A DNA stretch of 6,511 nucleotides from NCBI GenBank assembly GCA_002429615.1, contig DJAN01000092.1, positions 1 to 6,511 of the forward strand, written 5' to 3'. Positions 4,686 to 6,511 of the stretch are shown here, one piece after another (positions within the stretch are counted from its first letter, which is position 1; each line of letters begins with the position of its first letter). The notes beneath the pieces are model-generated. The model had not been told where the DNA came from. It ran no database searches and saw only the letters and a program-made list of their open reading frames with translations. This stretch comes from Lysobacteraceae bacterium UBA6001 (GTDB taxonomy: Bacteria; Pseudomonadota; Gammaproteobacteria; Xanthomonadales; Xanthomonadaceae). A program made the translations under genes and the position numbers.

Positions 4686-6511
4686 ATGCCCGAATACCGC
4701 TCCCGCACCTCCACCGCCGGCCGCAACATGGCCGGCGCCCGCGCGCTGTGGCGCGCCACCGGCATGAAGGACGACGACTTCCACAAGCCGATCGTCGCCA
4801 TCGCCAATTCCTTCACCCAGTTCGTGCCCGGCCATGTCCACCTCAAGGACCTCGGCCAGCTGGTCGCACGCGAGATCGAACAGGTCGGCGGCGTGGCCAA
4901 GGAATTCAACACGATCGCCGTGGACGACGGCATCGCGATGGGCCACGACGGCATGCTCTATTCGCTGCCCAGCCGCGAAATCATCGCCGACGCGGTCGAA
5001 TACATGGTCAATGCGCACTGCGCCGACGCGCTGGTATGCATTTCCAACTGCGACAAGATCACCCCGGGCATGCTGATGGCCGCGATGCGCCTCAACATCC
5101 CCACGGTGTTCGTCTCCGGTGGTCCGATGGAGGCCGGCAAGACGCGGCTGGCGGCGCATGGCCTGGACCTGATCGACGCGATGGTCGTGGCGGCCGACAG
5201 CAATGCCTCCGACGAGAAGGTCGCCGAGTACGAACGCAGCGCGTGCCCCACCTGCGGTTCGTGCTCGGGCATGTTCACCGCCAACTCGATGAACTGCCTT
5301 ACCGAAGCGCTGGGCCTGTCGTTGCCGGGCAACGGCACCACGCTGGCCACGCACGCGGATCGCGAAGCGCTGTTCAAGCGCGCCGGCCGCGTGGCGGTGG
5401 AGCTGTGCCACCGCTGGTACGGTGGCGAGGACGAAGGTGCGCTGCCGCGCGGCATCGCCACCTTCGAGGCATTCGAGAACGCGATGACGCTGGACATCGC
5501 GATGGGGGGTTCCACCAACACCATCCTGCACCTGCTGGCCGCCGCGCAGGAAGCCGAGGTGCCGTTCACCATGCGCGACATCGACCGCCTCTCGCGGCGC
5601 GTGCCGCAGTTGTGCAAGGTGGCGCCGAACACGCAGAAGTACCACATCGAGGACGTGCACCGCGCCGGCGGCATCATGGCGATCCTCGCCGAGCTGGCGC
5701 GTGGCGGCCTGCTGCATACCGAGGTGTCCACCGTCCATGCGAAGAGCCTGGGCGAAGCCATCGCGCAATGGAGCGTGTCCGACCGCGACGACGAGGCCTT
5801 GCACACGTTCTACCGCGCCGGGCCGGCAGGCATCCCGACGCAGGTGGCTTTCAGCCAGGCCACGCGCTGGGACTCGCTGGACCTGGACCGCAGCGAAGGC
5901 TGCATCCGCGATGTACCGCATGCGTATTCGCAGGAAGGCGGCCTGGCGGTGCTGTACGGCAATCTCGCCGTCGATGGCTGCGTGGTGAAGACCGCCGGCG
6001 TGGACGAGTCCATCCACGTGTTCGAAGGCCGCGCGCGCGTCTACGAGAGCCAGGATGCGGCGGTGAAGGGCATCCTCGCCAATGAGGTGGTGGCCGGTGA
6101 CGTGGTGGTGATCCGCTACGAGGGCCCCAAGGGCGGCCCGGGCATGCAGGAGATGCTGTATCCGACCAGTTACCTGAAATCCAAGGGCCTGGGCAAGCAG
6201 TGCGCCCTGCTCACCGATGGCCGCTTCTCCGGCGGCACGTCGGGCCTGTCGATCGGCCACGCTTCGCCGGAAGCGGCGGCAGGCGGCGTGATCGGCCTGG
6301 TGCACGATGGCGACCGCATCCTCATCGACATTCCGAACCGCGCGATCAACCTGCTGGTGGACGACGCCACCCTGGCCGCGCGCCGCCTGGCGCAGGACGC
6401 GCAGGGCTGGAAGCCGACGGCACCGCGCGCGCGCAAGGTGACCACGGCGCTGAAGGCCTACGCGCTGCTGGCCACCAGTGCCGACAAGGGCGCGGTACGC
6501 GACCGCGCGCT
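4686..6511 (+). CDS. ilvD: Dihydroxy-acid dehydratase IlvD (3' end cut by window)
   Basis: IlvD dehydrates 2,3-dihydroxy-isovalerate and 2,3-dihydroxy-3-methylvalerate to the 2-keto acids that precede valine, leucine and isoleucine; it is cytoplasmic. The visible 608 codons correspond to nearly all of the roughly 616-residue E. coli-type enzyme. The cofactor ligands are in place: Asp81, Cys122, Asp123 and Lys124 ([11 protein letters not shown]; the lysine is carbamylated in the family), Cys193 in CPTCGSCSG (187-195), and Glu489 in [12 protein letters not shown]. The catalytic serine is Ser515 in [10 protein letters not shown]. The three-cysteine pattern is that of the bacterial form with an oxygen-sensitive [2Fe-2S] or [4Fe-4S] cluster. 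The start [20 protein letters not shown] aligns with the E. coli N-terminus. No SD precedes the ATG; the upstream 18 nt are C-rich. No other ilv gene is seen nearby; the stop lies beyond the window. Confidence 0.98.
   Translation, partial: MPEYRSRTSTAGRNMAGARALWRATGMKDDDFHKPIVAIANSFTQFVPGHVHLKDLGQLVAREIEQVGGVAKEFNTIAVDDGIAMGHDGMLYSLPSREIIADAVEYMVNAHCADALVCISNCDKITPGMLMAAMRLNIPTVFVSGGPMEAGKTRLAAHGLDLIDAMVVAADSNASDEKVAEYERSACPTCGSCSGMFTANSMNCLTEALGLSLPGNGTTLATHADREALFKRAGRVAVELCHRWYGGEDEGALPRGIATFEAFENAMTLDIAMGGSTNTILHLLAAAQEAEVPFTMRDIDRLSRRVPQLCKVAPNTQKYHIEDVHRAGGIMAILAELARGGLLHTEVSTVHAKSLGEAIAQWSVSDRDDEALHTFYRAGPAGIPTQVAFSQATRWDSLDLDRSEGCIRDVPHAYSQEGGLAVLYGNLAVDGCVVKTAGVDESIHVFEGRARVYESQDAAVKGILANEVVAGDVVVIRYEGPKGGPGMQEMLYPTSYLKSKGLGKQCALLTDGRFSGGTSGLSIGHASPEAAAGGVIGLVHDGDRILIDIPNRAINLLVDDATLAARRLAQDAQGWKPTAPRARKVTTALKAYALLATSADKGAVRDRA

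Noticed and set aside
4617..6305. Long minus-strand open frame (562 residues) opposite ilvD.
   Set aside because: It has the same antisense composition, rich in His, Arg, Ala and Gly, and lies opposite a certain gene.

Overview
This is a GC-rich window. Gene content and protein sequences suggest a gammaproteobacterium of the Xanthomonadaceae/Lysobacteraceae group (Stenotrophomonas, Lysobacter, Luteimonas or a relative); this placement is from remembered family resemblance, not a search. No tRNA, rRNA, CRISPR array, insertion sequence or phage gene was seen.

Layout. (1) Positions 1-187 hold the likely 3' end of a proline/arginine-rich protein. (2) Positions 188-757 contain no convincing protein gene but are rich in RNA structure. 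A plus-strand hairpin series ends in a U-tract terminator at 441. Facing it is a minus-strand unit with a near-consensus sigma-54 promoter (630-645), about 120 nt of hairpin-rich sequence and a strong terminator ending at 499. (3) mnmG (758-2647) and a gamma-class carbonic anhydrase gene (2644-3195) form an overlapping plus-strand pair. (4) Three minus-strand genes follow: two tandem zinc-ribbon membrane protein paralogs (3147-3560 and 3584-4222) and a small YkgJ-type cysteine-cluster protein (4303-4569). (5) ilvD (4686 onward) diverges from the cysteine-cluster gene and is cut by the window end a few codons before its expected stop.

The protein genes are mostly housekeeping: tRNA wobble-uridine modification (MnmG), a zinc hexapeptide-repeat enzyme, and branched-chain amino acid synthesis (IlvD). 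The unusual part is the intergenic region at 188-757. The two convergent RNA candidates do not overlap, yet the predicted apical loop of the plus-strand RNA (CCCCUGUUCC, 368-377) is perfectly complementary over 10 nt to the predicted loop of the minus-strand RNA (GGAACAGGGG, from 571-562). A second ACAGGGG copy lies in the minus-strand RNA. This suggests a C-rich-loop small RNA next to a sigma-54-controlled G-rich RNA that could pair with it, or an RNA that titrates RsmA/CsrA. Promoter, hairpins, terminators and complementarity are read directly from the sequence; expression and function are inference.
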